From Arthrobacter sp. C9C5 (lineage in GTDB: Bacteria; Actinomycetota; Actinomycetes; Actinomycetales; Micrococcaceae): a stretch of 64,000 nt of DNA. The first letter of the stretch is position 1. Each line of letters begins with the position of its first letter. The notes under the pieces are model-generated. The model was not told the origin of the DNA, ran no database searches, and was given only the letters and a program-made list of their open reading frames with translations. Both the position numbers and the translations under genes were made by a program. This document shows, piece after piece, positions 1 to 8,277 of the stretch. The DNA lies in NCBI RefSeq assembly GCF_013359735.1, contig NZ_JABFMX010000021.1, forward strand, positions 1-64,000, written 5' to 3'.

Positions 1-2
1 TG

Positions 3-470
3 GTCGAGTCCGCCGTCGGCATCGAGGAAGCCAACCATATCGCCAAGGCCCAGGGCGCGTTCCGGCTGGCCTTCGGCTCCGGTGACTTCCGCCGCGACAC
101 CGGCATGGCGGCCACCCCGGAAGCGATGGCCTACCCGCGCGCCAAGCTCGTCGTCGCCAGCCGCGTCGGCAACCTGCCCGGGCCGATCGACGGCCCCACG
201 GTCGGCACCAACCACCCGATCCTGCGCGAGCAGAGCGGCATCACGGTGATGATGGGCATGACCGGCAAGCTCTGCCTCGCGACCGACCAGACCAACGTCA
301 TTAACGAGGTCATCAGTCCCACGCCGTCCGACGTCGCCTGGGCCACCGACTTCATGGCCGACTTCGAAGCCAACGGCCGCGTGATCCGCGACGGCTCCGA
401 CCTGCCGCGCCTGGGCCGCGCCGAGAAGATCATGAAGCTCGCCGCTGCCTTTGAGGTGCAGCCCCTTTGA
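3..470 (+). CDS. HpcH/HpaI aldolase / citrate lyase beta (CitE)-like protein, 5'-truncated
   Basis: This is the C-terminal part of a gene that begins outside the window; the open frame runs from base 3. The translation (VESAVGIEEANHIAKAQG..., then LAFGSGDFRRDTG) resembles the C-terminal half of the HpcH/HpaI aldolase / CitE TIM-barrel lyases, which cleave or condense CoA esters or 2-keto acids with a divalent metal. The conserved internal glutamates and the FGSGDFRRD stretch fit CitE-like members. The stop lies 46 bases before the next start, on the same strand, so it probably forms an operon with the FAA-family hydrolase. The substrate cannot be told from this fragment. A carbon-carbon lyase beside an FAA hydrolase suggests ring-cleavage or dicarboxylic-acid catabolism, which is inference. 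Confidence 0.75.
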   Translation, partial: VESAVGIEEANHIAKAQGAFRLAFGSGDFRRDTGMAATPEAMAYPRAKLVVASRVGNLPGPIDGPTVGTNHPILREQSGITVMMGMTGKLCLATDQTNVINEVISPTPSDVAWATDFMADFEANGRVIRDGSDLPRLGRAEKIMKLAAAFEVQPL

Positions 471-516
471 CGCGCAGCCCCTGCAAGTAGCTACCACGAT
501 CAGGAAGAGACACCGA

Positions 517-1338
517 ATGGCCTACGCAAACTACCGATACAAGGGTCAGAACTTCATCGGCGAAGTTCACGGCGACCACCTCGTCCCGCTGGACGGGCTC
601 ACCGACGTCGGACCGGAAACATCAACAGATCTCCTTGCCAGGGCCGCCCGTCTCGCCGAATCACGGGTGGCCCTGGCCGACGTCACCCTGCGCGCTGCGT
701 CGCCGAGGGCCGGAAAGATCCTCTGCGTCGGCCTGAACTACAAAGACCACGCCGGCGACGCCAGCACGGCCGCCTTTCCCGTCCTCTTCCCCAAGTACAC
801 GTCCACCCTCGTCGGACCCGACGACGACATCATCTTGCCGCCGGAATCCAGCCAGGTCGACTTTGAGGGCGAGCTCGCCGTCATCATAGGCAAGACAGGC
901 CGGCGCATCGCCGAACAGGACGCCACGGGCCACATTCTGGGCTATTGCGTCTCCAACGACGTCACCATGCGCGACTTCCAGAACAAGTCGCACCAATGGC
1001 TGCAGGACAAGGTCTGGGACGACACCACCCCGCTTGGGCCCTACATCGTCACCCCTGCAGAAGCCGACATCAGCAAGGCAGGCATCAGCACAACCCTGAA
1101 CGGGCAAGTGGTCCAGGAATCTGACCTCTCCCACCTGATCTTCAGCATCCCCGCACTCATCGCCACCATCTCGGAATTCACCACACTCGAGCCAGGTGAC
1201 GTCATCCTCACAGGCACACCAGCGGGGGTCGGGTACCGCCGGGAACCCCCACTATTCCTCAAGGACGGCGACACCATCACCGTGGCCGTGGAAGGAGTCG
1301 GCAGCATCACCAACACCGTCAGGGCAGAAGCCGCCTGA
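517..1338 (+). CDS. Fumarylacetoacetate hydrolase (FAA) family protein
   Basis: A 273-residue protein of the FAH superfamily, metal-dependent enzymes that hydrolyse or decarboxylate acylpyruvates and related 2-oxo acids. The family signature is clear: KILCVGLNYKDHAGD, then VDFEGELAVIIGKTGR with the metal-ligand glutamates, the DVTMRDFQ segment, and near the C-terminus DVILTGTPAGVGYRR. The start is the ATG preceded by AGGAAGA, eight bases away; the longer reading frame extends upstream into the preceding gene and is not needed. It follows the CitE-like gene closely. The length is normal for the family (about 270-290). The precise substrate is unknown. Confidence 0.88.
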   Translation: MAYANYRYKGQNFIGEVHGDHLVPLDGLTDVGPETSTDLLARAARLAESRVALADVTLRAASPRAGKILCVGLNYKDHAGDASTAAFPVLFPKYTSTLVGPDDDIILPPESSQVDFEGELAVIIGKTGRRIAEQDATGHILGYCVSNDVTMRDFQNKSHQWLQDKVWDDTTPLGPYIVTPAEADISKAGISTTLNGQVVQESDLSHLIFSIPALIATISEFTTLEPGDVILTGTPAGVGYRREPPLFLKDGDTITVAVEGVGSITNTVRAEAA

Positions 1339-1368
1339 CCCACACGAGTCGACGGGCTGCCCGCCGCA

Positions 1369-1374
1369 TATAAT
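1369..1374 (+). promoter_or_regulatory. TATAAT -10 element, possible leaderless promoter
   Basis: A perfect TATAAT ends six bases before an ATG at 1381, which is the spacing of a leaderless transcript start. No convincing -35 box is visible. It would drive the short ORF at 1381 and the DUF808 gene behind it. Confidence 0.4.
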
Positions 1375-1380
1375 TCGAGC

Positions 1381-1455
1381 ATGCCGATCACGCGCCCTGA
1401 CCAAGGCACCTTCGTCCAGCCGTCCGCCCTCAACCAGTACGGACGCGGGCTGTGA
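1381..1455 (+). CDS. Short upstream ORF (24 codons) overlapping the DUF808 start
   Basis: An ATG-initiated reading frame of 24 codons (MPITRPDQGTFV...) ends in TGA that overlaps the GTG start of the DUF808 gene as GTGA. It begins six bases after a TATAAT box, so it could be translated from the very 5' end of the mRNA and pass ribosomes to the next gene, which has only a weak ribosome binding site. No homology is recognised. It could be a chance frame, or a regulatory leader peptide. Confidence 0.3.
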   Translation: MPITRPDQGTFVQPSALNQYGRGL

Positions 1456-2438
1456 GCGGCGGTCTCGTCGCCCTGCTGGACGACATCGCAGCCCTGGCCA
1501 AGATTGCGGCCGCCTCGGTGGACGACGTCGCCGCCGGAGCGGCCAAGGCGGGGGCCAAGGCCGCGGGCGTGGTCATTGACGACGCCGCCGTCACCCCGCA
1601 GTACGTCTCCGGCGCGGACCCGTCCCGCGAACTGCCGATGATCAAGCGGATCTTCTGGGGCTCGCTCCGGAACAAGCTGTTGATCATCCTGCCGGCGCTG
1701 CTGCTCATCAGCGCCTTCATCCCGGGGGTCATTCCGTTCATCCTCATGGCGGGCGGCACCTACCTCTGCTACGAGGGTGCCGAGAAGGTCTGGCACAAGC
1801 TCCGCGGACAGCACGACGCCGAAGAAGACACGCCGGCGGTCGACCGGGGGCCGGAGGCGGAGGCCAAGGTCACCAAGGGCGCCATCACCACCGACTTCAT
1901 CCTCTCCTGCGAGATCATGGTCATCGCGATGAATGAGGTGTCCGCCGAGTCCCTGTGGGTTCGGGCCTCCATCCTGGTCGCAGTGGCGATCGCGATCACG
2001 GCGGCCGTGTACGGCGCCGTCGCACTCATCGTCAAGATGGACGACATCGGCCTGCACCTGACCACCAAGGACTCCGCGGGCTCCCAGCGCTTCGGCGAGC
2101 TGCTCGTCCGGGGGATGCCCGCCGTGCTGACCACGATCACCGTTGTCGGGACGGTCGCCATGCTGTGGGTGGGCGGTCACATCATGCTGCAGGGGGCCCA
2201 CGACCTCGGCTGGCACCTGCCCTATGACCTGGTCCACGCCCTCGAGCACCCGTTTGCCGGGATCCCGGTGGTGGGCGGCTTCCTGGCCTGGCTCGTGAAC
2301 ACCCTTTGCTCGGCCGTTCTTGGCCTTGCCTGGGGCCTCGTCGTGATGGCGATCGTGCAGCCGCTGCTCAAAGTCCTGCCGTTCGGCAAGAAGAAGGCCG
2401 GGCACGAAGAGGGCGACGTCCACGCCGCCGTCGACTAA
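1452..2438 (+). CDS. DUF808 family (YedI-like) inner-membrane protein
   Basis: A 328-residue protein opening with the DUF808 pattern (MSGGLVALLDDIAALAKIAA, then AGVVIDDAAVTPQYVSG), a family that includes E. coli YedI. Hydrophobic membrane spans are visible at about residues 75-105 (LLIILPALLLISAFIPGVIPFILMAGG), 165-195, 225-250 and 280-310. Its function is not established. The start is GTG, conserved in position with the family, and overlaps the stop of a 24-codon upstream ORF. The 3' end overlaps the stop of the convergent downstream gene by four bases. Confidence 0.85.
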   Translation: MSGGLVALLDDIAALAKIAAASVDDVAAGAAKAGAKAAGVVIDDAAVTPQYVSGADPSRELPMIKRIFWGSLRNKLLIILPALLLISAFIPGVIPFILMAGGTYLCYEGAEKVWHKLRGQHDAEEDTPAVDRGPEAEAKVTKGAITTDFILSCEIMVIAMNEVSAESLWVRASILVAVAIAITAAVYGAVALIVKMDDIGLHLTTKDSAGSQRFGELLVRGMPAVLTTITVVGTVAMLWVGGHIMLQGAHDLGWHLPYDLVHALEHPFAGIPVVGGFLAWLVNTLCSAVLGLAWGLVVMAIVQPLLKVLPFGKKKAGHEEGDVHAAVD

Positions 2439-3052
2439 GAATCGCCCCGGAGTTCGTGGGCGAGCTGGCGCAGCGCCATTCGACGGATGAGGGAGCTGAA
2501 GGGACCGACGAACGCCCAGTAGCGGCGGAACCGGCGGCGGCTCTTCTCGTCCCTGATGGCGACGCGCGTCTCAACTGTCACGATCGAGGAGCCGGCCCCG
2601 TAGGGATCAATCCTCAAGCCGGCAGCGATCTTGGCGTAGCCCGGCTGGTTGAAGCCGGCGAACTGCTCGGGGGTGGTCGGGACATCCGCGGAGGCCGCGA
2701 CCGACTTCCACGGCCGGCTCACCTGGCCCAGGACCATTTCCGCCCCCGGGGTCTCACCGAGCAGGATCCAGCCCAGACCGACCATGTCCTTGAGCCGGAA
2801 CGTTCCCCGGGCAGCTGTGGCACCTGGTGTCCTCCCGCGTCCCCTCACGGTATCTGCCACACGTTCGGGCAGTGCCCGGAGGCCGAGCAGGGCCCGGGCC
2901 AGCGGTGCCCGGAAGAGGTCCATCTCGCGGGCCGCCTCGTAGCACTCGGCAGGGGGTGCCCGGAAGACGTCTGCGTGCACGATGGCGAGATCGTATTCCG
3001 GCAGGAACTGGTCCAGGAGCAGCGGAGCGCCGGCTGCACCGTTGCTTGTCAT
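2435..3052 (-). CDS. Uncharacterised protein, possibly SRPBCC-like
   Basis: A 205-residue soluble protein without recognisable catalytic motifs. The order of segments (a start like YDLAIVHADVFRAPPAECYEAAR, a middle FRLKDMVGLGWILLGE and an end RRRFRRYWAFVGPFSSLIRR) resembles actinobacterial proteins that I would place near SRPBCC/START ligand-binding folds, but this is a weak judgement. Its ATG overlaps the stop of the upstream oxidoreductase as ATGA, so the two genes are translationally coupled and probably work together. The 3' end overlaps the convergent DUF808 gene by four bases. Confidence 0.65.
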   Translation of the reverse strand: MTSNGAAGAPLLLDQFLPEYDLAIVHADVFRAPPAECYEAAREMDLFRAPLARALLGLRALPERVADTVRGRGRTPGATAARGTFRLKDMVGLGWILLGETPGAEMVLGQVSRPWKSVAASADVPTTPEQFAGFNQPGYAKIAAGLRIDPYGAGSSIVTVETRVAIRDEKSRRRFRRYWAFVGPFSSLIRRMALRQLAHELRGDS

Positions 3053-4131
3053 CCCTCGGCGGCTTCGGGCGGCGAAGCGATCAGGACGAAGGCCCCGACG
3101 GCGTCGCCGCCCTCCAGCAGCCTGTGGGCCCGAGCCGCCTCCGGCAACGGGAGGCGGCCGGCGATCACGGGGCGGATCCGCCCGGCCTCGAGCAGCTCGT
3201 AGAGGGTGGCCCAGGCCGCCAGCAACGGACGACGGTCAAACCGCCAGAGCCCGGTGCTGTAGGACCGGATCCTCGCCCCGCGCCCAGCCAGGTTGTGGCG
3301 CACCGCCCGCAGCAGCAGGCGCAGGGTCCTTCCCGGGCTTCCGGGATTGGCGTACTCCACCAGCACACCCTCGGAACGGAGCACCGCCAGGGCCGGCTCC
3401 ACCCACTCGCCGCCCACGCCGTCGAGCACCGCGTCCAACCCGTCAGGCTCGAGACGCCGAACGGCGTCCACGACGTCCGCACCCCGGGAGCCGAGGGGCA
3501 CCACCCCGTGGTCGGCGAGCCAGGGGTGCTTCGCGGCGTCGGCGGCCCCGTACATCTTCAATCCCAGCAGCTGACCGAGCTGCACCATGGCCGTGCCGAT
3601 CCCGCCCGCGGCCCCGGTGACCAAGACCACCTGCCCGCGCCGGATCCGGGCAACACGGGAGAGTGCCTGGTGGGCAACCAGGTAGTTGAGTGCCACCGTC
3701 ACCACCTCACCCGCATCCAGGCTGGCGGGGATCCGCATCATCGGGTGCCGGCGCACGAAGACGTACTCTGCGTATCCGCCCGTCTCCGTCAGCACCACCA
3801 CCCGATCCCCAGGTGCGACGGCGGTGACGCCCTTCCCCACCGCGTCCACAACGCCGACCGCGGTGTAACCGGGTGTGAACGGGAACCGCGGCGGATAGGT
3901 CGACAGTCCTTGGCGCATCTGCACATCGACTGCACTCACGCCGCAGGCCTCGACCCGGACCCGCGTCTCACCCCTTCGGGGTTCCGGCAGCTTGTGGCGC
4001 ACGACCTCCAGCACCTCCGGACCGCCCGCCCGAACCGCGACCACGCTGCGGTACTCATCGGGAACCAGCCGACGCGCTGCGGAGTGCGGCGGGATCGGGC
4101 GGATCCCGGCAAATGCCCGTACAGCTGCCAT
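3049..4131 (-). CDS. Medium-chain zinc-independent oxidoreductase (quinone oxidoreductase type)
   Basis: A 360-residue medium-chain dehydrogenase/reductase of the quinone oxidoreductase / VAT-1 type, expected to use NADPH to reduce quinones or enones. The N-terminal GroES-like domain (VRVEACGVSAVDVQMRQG, FPFTPGYTAVGVVDAVG) lacks the catalytic zinc ligands, and the nucleotide fold shows VLVTGAAGGIGTAMVQLG. The ATG chosen has GGAGG six bases upstream; a GTG six codons further upstream lies across that site and is less likely. It is the first gene of a two-gene operon with the downstream unknown protein (four-base overlap). Confidence 0.82.
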   Translation of the reverse strand: MAAVRAFAGIRPIPPHSAARRLVPDEYRSVVAVRAGGPEVLEVVRHKLPEPRRGETRVRVEACGVSAVDVQMRQGLSTYPPRFPFTPGYTAVGVVDAVGKGVTAVAPGDRVVVLTETGGYAEYVFVRRHPMMRIPASLDAGEVVTVALNYLVAHQALSRVARIRRGQVVLVTGAAGGIGTAMVQLGQLLGLKMYGAADAAKHPWLADHGVVPLGSRGADVVDAVRRLEPDGLDAVLDGVGGEWVEPALAVLRSEGVLVEYANPGSPGRTLRLLLRAVRHNLAGRGARIRSYSTGLWRFDRRPLLAAWATLYELLEAGRIRPVIAGRLPLPEAARAHRLLEGGDAVGAFVLIASPPEAAEG

Positions 4132-4394
4132 GCGAACCTCCAGGAGCACGATTTAAGGAGCGAGAGGAAAGAACCAACTACGTGGCTCCCCTCCACTGTC
4201 ACAACTCCCGGAGGCGCAGACTAGGGCCGTTCGCCTCGCACGCAGATTTCGGTGCAGGCAGGCTCCTGACCCACGCAGGCAAGCGCCGGGCGTCGGAACG
4301 GATTCGCCCTCAGAGGAACCCGTTCCGCTCCCAGCATCCGGACGTAAACTGGCGTTCGAATCACCGTGCGTGAACTAGAGACCGTGGAGACCGG

Positions 4395-6134
4395 ATGCTC
4401 TGGAAACTGCTCGTCGAATACCTGAGGCCGCAGCGGCGCCTGCTGCTCGCCGTCGTCGTCTTCCAGCTGGCGGCGTCCATCGCCTCGCTGTACCTGCCCA
4501 CCCTGAACGCGGACATCATCGACCAGGGCGTGGCGCGCGGGGACACCGACTACATCATGCGCACCGGCGGCGTGATGCTGATGATCACGCTGCTGCAGAT
4601 CGCCTGCACCATCGCCGCCGTCTACTTCGGCGCGAAGGCCGCAATGGCGCTGGGCCGGGACGTGCGCGGCGCGATCTTCACCCGGGTGGCGGAGTTCTCC
4701 GAGCAGGAAGTGACCCGGTTCGGCGCGCCCAGCCTGATCACCCGCTCCACCAACGACGTCCAGCAGGTCCAGCAGCTGGTGCTGATGTCCGCCACGCTGA
4801 TGGTCACCGCCCCCATGCTGAGCATCGGCGGCGTCATCATGGCCGTGCGCCAGGACGTGCAGCTCTCCTGGCTAATCGCGGTCAGCGTACCGGTGCTGCT
4901 CATCGCTGTGGGCCTGATCGTCACCCGGATGGTGCCGCTGTTCCGGCTGATGCAGACCCGGATCGACACGGTCAACCGGGTGCTGCGCGAACAGCTCACC
5001 GGCATCCGCGTGGTCCGCGCGTTCGTCCGGGAGGACATCGAGACCGCCCGCTTCGGCCGCGCCAACGAGGACGTCACGGACACCGCGCTGCGGGCCGGCA
5101 GGCTGATGGCGCTCGCGTTCCCCACCGTGATGCTGGTGCTCAACGTCTCGTCCGTGGCCGTGATCTGGTTCGGCGCGTTCCGGATCGAGGACGGCTCCAT
5201 GCAGGTGGGCACCATGATCGCGTTCCTGAGCTACCTCATGCAGATCCTGATGTCCGTCATGATGGCCACCTTCATGGCCATCATGATCCCGCGCGCCGCC
5301 GTCTCCGCAGACCGGATCGGCGCGGTGCTGGGCACCGAGTCCAGCGTCCGGCCGCCCGATCACCCGGTCAGCCTCTCCGGCCGCGCCGCCCGCGGCGAGC
5401 TGGAGATGCGCGACGTCGGATTCGCCTACCCGGGTGCCGAGGCGCCGGTCCTCTCGGACGTGGACTTCACCGCCCGCGCCGGGCAGACGACGGCGATCAT
5501 CGGGTCCACCGGTTCGGGCAAGACCACCCTGGTGAACCTGATGCCGCGGCTCTTCGACGCCACCTCCGGCTCGGTGCGGATCGACGGCGTGGACGTGCGC
5601 GAGCTGCACCCGGACCTGCTCTGGGGGCACATCGGCCTGGTCCCGCAGAAGCCGTACCTGTTCTCCGGCACGGTCCGCAGCAACCTGCTCTACGGCAAGC
5701 CCGACGCCACCGAGGACGAGCTCTGGCGGGCGCTGTCCATCGCGCAGGCCGAGGATTTTGTCCGCGAGATGGAGGGCGGGCTGGACGCGCCCATCTCGCA
5801 GGGCGGCACCAACGTCTCCGGCGGGCAGCGGCAGCGGATCGCGATTGCCCGGGCGCTGGTGAAGCGTCCCGAGCTCTACATCTTTGACGACTCGTTCTCC
5901 TCGCTGGACACCGCCACGGACGCCCGGCTGCGCCAGGCGCTCCGGCAGCACACCGCCGGCGCGACGCTGGTGATCATCGCCCAGCGGGTCTCCAGCATTG
6001 TGGACGCGGACCAGATCCTGGTGCTCGACGACGGCCGGATCGTCGCGCACGGAACGCACGAGGAGCTGCTGGAGACCTCGCCGACGTACAACGAAATTGT
6101 GAACTCCCAGCTCGCGGCGGAGGAGGCGGTATGA
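4395..6134 (+). CDS. Heterodimeric ABC exporter, subunit with degenerate ATPase site
   Basis: A 579-residue half transporter: six membrane spans in residues 1-310 followed by a nucleotide-binding domain. Walker A is GSTGSGKTT near residue 370, the signature is VSGGQRQR near 475, and Walker B reads IFDDS near 498. The usual catalytic glutamate after Walker B is replaced by aspartate (DDS, not DES/DEA), which marks the non-hydrolysing subunit in heterodimeric exporters such as TM287/288, BmrCD and TmrAB. The partner overlaps by four bases (ATGA). Expected to export lipids, drugs or peptides from the plasma membrane; the substrate is unknown. Confidence 0.9.
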   Translation: MLWKLLVEYLRPQRRLLLAVVVFQLAASIASLYLPTLNADIIDQGVARGDTDYIMRTGGVMLMITLLQIACTIAAVYFGAKAAMALGRDVRGAIFTRVAEFSEQEVTRFGAPSLITRSTNDVQQVQQLVLMSATLMVTAPMLSIGGVIMAVRQDVQLSWLIAVSVPVLLIAVGLIVTRMVPLFRLMQTRIDTVNRVLREQLTGIRVVRAFVREDIETARFGRANEDVTDTALRAGRLMALAFPTVMLVLNVSSVAVIWFGAFRIEDGSMQVGTMIAFLSYLMQILMSVMMATFMAIMIPRAAVSADRIGAVLGTESSVRPPDHPVSLSGRAARGELEMRDVGFAYPGAEAPVLSDVDFTARAGQTTAIIGSTGSGKTTLVNLMPRLFDATSGSVRIDGVDVRELHPDLLWGHIGLVPQKPYLFSGTVRSNLLYGKPDATEDELWRALSIAQAEDFVREMEGGLDAPISQGGTNVSGGQRQRIAIARALVKRPELYIFDDSFSSLDTATDARLRQALRQHTAGATLVIIAQRVSSIVDADQILVLDDGRIVAHGTHEELLETSPTYNEIVNSQLAAEEAV

Positions 6135-8155
6135 GCAAGGTCGAGTCCCAGACGCCCGCTTCGGGCGCCGGGGGGAAGCCGACCGCCGGTGCCGCCACGG
6201 AGGCGCCCCTGCGGATTCCGCGACCGCGCGGCGGCCCCGGCCACGGCGGCCCGTTCGCCGGGATGAACATCCCGGCGGAGAAGGCGATGAACTTCTGGCC
6301 GTCCGCGAAGCGGCTGCTGGGCGAACTCCGGCCCGAGCGGATCTGGCTGACGCTGGTACTCATCCTCGCCGTCGTGAGTGTGACGCTGTCCGTGATCGGG
6401 CCGCGGCTGCTGGGCGAGGGCACCAACCTGATCTTCGCCGGCGTCGTGTCCAAGCAGCTCCCGGCCGGGGTGAGCAAGGCGCAGCTGATCGCGCAGCTGC
6501 GGGCCGCGGGGGAGAACCAGAAGGCGGACATGCTCAGCGCCATGGCGCTGACGCCCGGCACCGGGATCGACTTTGCCGCGCTGTCCTCGGTGCTGCTCTG
6601 GGCGCTGGTGCTGTACGTGCTGGCCTCGGCGTTCATGTGGATGCAGGCATACATCCTCAACGGCGTGGTGCAGCGGACCGTGTACCGGCTGCGCGAGCGG
6701 ATCGAGGCGAAGATCAATAGGCTGCCGCTGCGCTACTTCGACACCGTGCAGCGCGGCGAGCTGCTCAGCCGGGTGACCAACGACGTCGACAACATCTCCC
6801 AGAGCCTGCAGCAGTCCATCAGCCAGGCCGTGACCTCGGTGCTGACCGTGGCGGGTGTGCTGGTGATGATGGTGATCCTCTCGCCGACGCTGGCCATCAT
6901 CGCCCTGGTGACCATCCCGCTGACCCTGGTGACGACGACGGTGATCGCCAAGCGCTCGCAGAAGCTGTTCGTGGCGCAGTGGAAGAACACCGGCGAGCTG
7001 AACGGTCAGATCGAGGAGACCTACACCGGGCACGCGCTGGTGAAGGTGTTCGGCCGGCAGCGCGAGGTGGAGGAGACGTTCCGGCAGAAGAACGTGGAGC
7101 TGTACCAGGCCAGCTTCGGCGCGCAGTTCATTTCCGGGCTGATCATGCCGGCCATGACGTTCATCGGGAACCTGGTCTATGTGGGGATCGCTGTGGTGGG
7201 CGGGTTGCAGGTGGCCTCCGGGGCGATGCAGCTGGGCGACGTGCAGGCGTTCATCCAGTACTCGCGGCAGTTCACCCAGCCGCTGGCCCAGCTGGGCTCG
7301 ATGGCGAACCTGCTGCAGTCCGGCGTGGCCTCCGCCGAGCGGGTGTTCGAGCTGCTGGACACCGAGGAGCAGTCGGCTGACCCGGTGCCGGCCGTGGCGC
7401 CCGACGACGGGCGCGGACGGCTGGTGTTCGAGGACGTGTCCTTCGCGTACTCCCCGGACAAGCCGCTGATCTCTTCACTTTCATTGGTTGCAGAGCCTGG
7501 TCAGACCGTGGCGATCGTGGGGCCCACCGGGGCGGGCAAGACCACGCTGGTGAACCTGATGATGCGCTTCTACGAGCTCGACGCCGGGAAGATCACGCTC
7601 GACGGCGTGGACGTCGCGCTGATGTCGCGGCACGAGCTGCGCTCGCGGATGGGCATGGTGCTGCAGGACACCTGGCTGTTCGGCGGGACCATCCGGGACA
7701 ACATCGCCTACGGCCGGCCTTCGGCGACCGAGGCGGAGATCCTGGAGGCGGCAAAGGCGACGTACGTGGACCGGTTCGTGAAGTCCCTGCCGCAGGGTTA
7801 CGACACGGTGCTCGACGACGAGGGCGCGAACGTTTCGGCGGGGGAGAAGCAGCTGCTGACCATCGCCCGGGCGTTCCTGGCCCGCCCGTCCGTGCTGATC
7901 CTGGACGAGGCCACTTCTTCCGTGGATACCCGGACCGAGGTGCTGGTGCAGAAGGCCATGAGCGCGCTGCGCTCGGACCGGACTTCGTTTGTCATTGCCC
8001 ACCGGCTCTCCACAATCCGCGACGCCGACCTCATCCTGGTGATGGAGGCCGGCCAGATCGTGGAGCAGGGAACGCACGCTTCACTGCTGGAGGCCGGCGG
8101 GGCGTACGCCGCGCTGTACGAGGCCCAGTTCGCGGCGCCGGTGGCGGAGGTTTAG
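6131..8155 (+). CDS. Heterodimeric ABC exporter, catalytic-glutamate subunit
   Basis: A 674-residue half transporter coupled to the preceding subunit by a four-base overlap. It has a Pro/Gly-rich cytoplasmic N-terminal extension of about 55 residues, a membrane domain with an extra loop of about 60 residues after the first span (TNLIFAGVVSKQLPAG...), and a C-terminal ATPase. Walker A is GPTGAGKTT near residue 463 and Walker B is LDEATSSVD near 591 with the catalytic glutamate. Its signature motif is NVSAGEKQ rather than SGGQ. Together with the aspartate in the partner this gives one intact and one degenerate ATP site, as known for asymmetric exporters. Confidence 0.9.
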   Translation: MSKVESQTPASGAGGKPTAGAATEAPLRIPRPRGGPGHGGPFAGMNIPAEKAMNFWPSAKRLLGELRPERIWLTLVLILAVVSVTLSVIGPRLLGEGTNLIFAGVVSKQLPAGVSKAQLIAQLRAAGENQKADMLSAMALTPGTGIDFAALSSVLLWALVLYVLASAFMWMQAYILNGVVQRTVYRLRERIEAKINRLPLRYFDTVQRGELLSRVTNDVDNISQSLQQSISQAVTSVLTVAGVLVMMVILSPTLAIIALVTIPLTLVTTTVIAKRSQKLFVAQWKNTGELNGQIEETYTGHALVKVFGRQREVEETFRQKNVELYQASFGAQFISGLIMPAMTFIGNLVYVGIAVVGGLQVASGAMQLGDVQAFIQYSRQFTQPLAQLGSMANLLQSGVASAERVFELLDTEEQSADPVPAVAPDDGRGRLVFEDVSFAYSPDKPLISSLSLVAEPGQTVAIVGPTGAGKTTLVNLMMRFYELDAGKITLDGVDVALMSRHELRSRMGMVLQDTWLFGGTIRDNIAYGRPSATEAEILEAAKATYVDRFVKSLPQGYDTVLDDEGANVSAGEKQLLTIARAFLARPSVLILDEATSSVDTRTEVLVQKAMSALRSDRTSFVIAHRLSTIRDADLILVMEAGQIVEQGTHASLLEAGGAYAALYEAQFAAPVAEV

Positions 8156-8207
8156 GAGACGCGGCCAAGTGGCTGTTCTGCTTCTACTCGCGAGATCACC
8201 TCAAAGT

Positions 8208-8247
8208 CTTAAGGCGAGACGGGGCACCCAACTCAACTCGCCTCAAG
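8208..8247. terminator. Inverted repeat between convergent genes, possible terminator
   Basis: CTTAAGGCGAG at 8208-8218 pairs with CTCGCCTCAAG at 8237-8247 with one mismatch and an 18-base loop. No T tract follows on either side. It sits between the ABC exporter and the convergent KAP NTPase gene, at the edge of the lower-GC island. Confidence 0.35.
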
Positions 8248-8277
8248 TCTGGTGGACGTAAGTGTAGGGTCCGGCGT

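Noticed and set aside
1041..2423. 460-codon open frame on the minus strand
   Set aside because: It is antisense to the FAA hydrolase and DUF808 genes, rich in His, Asp, Gly, Arg and Val as expected for a GC-rich shadow frame, with no family pattern.
4872..6059. 395-codon minus-strand frame over the ABC exporter
   Set aside because: Shadow of the exporter ATPase domain; composition dominated by Arg, Gly, His and Asp without motifs.
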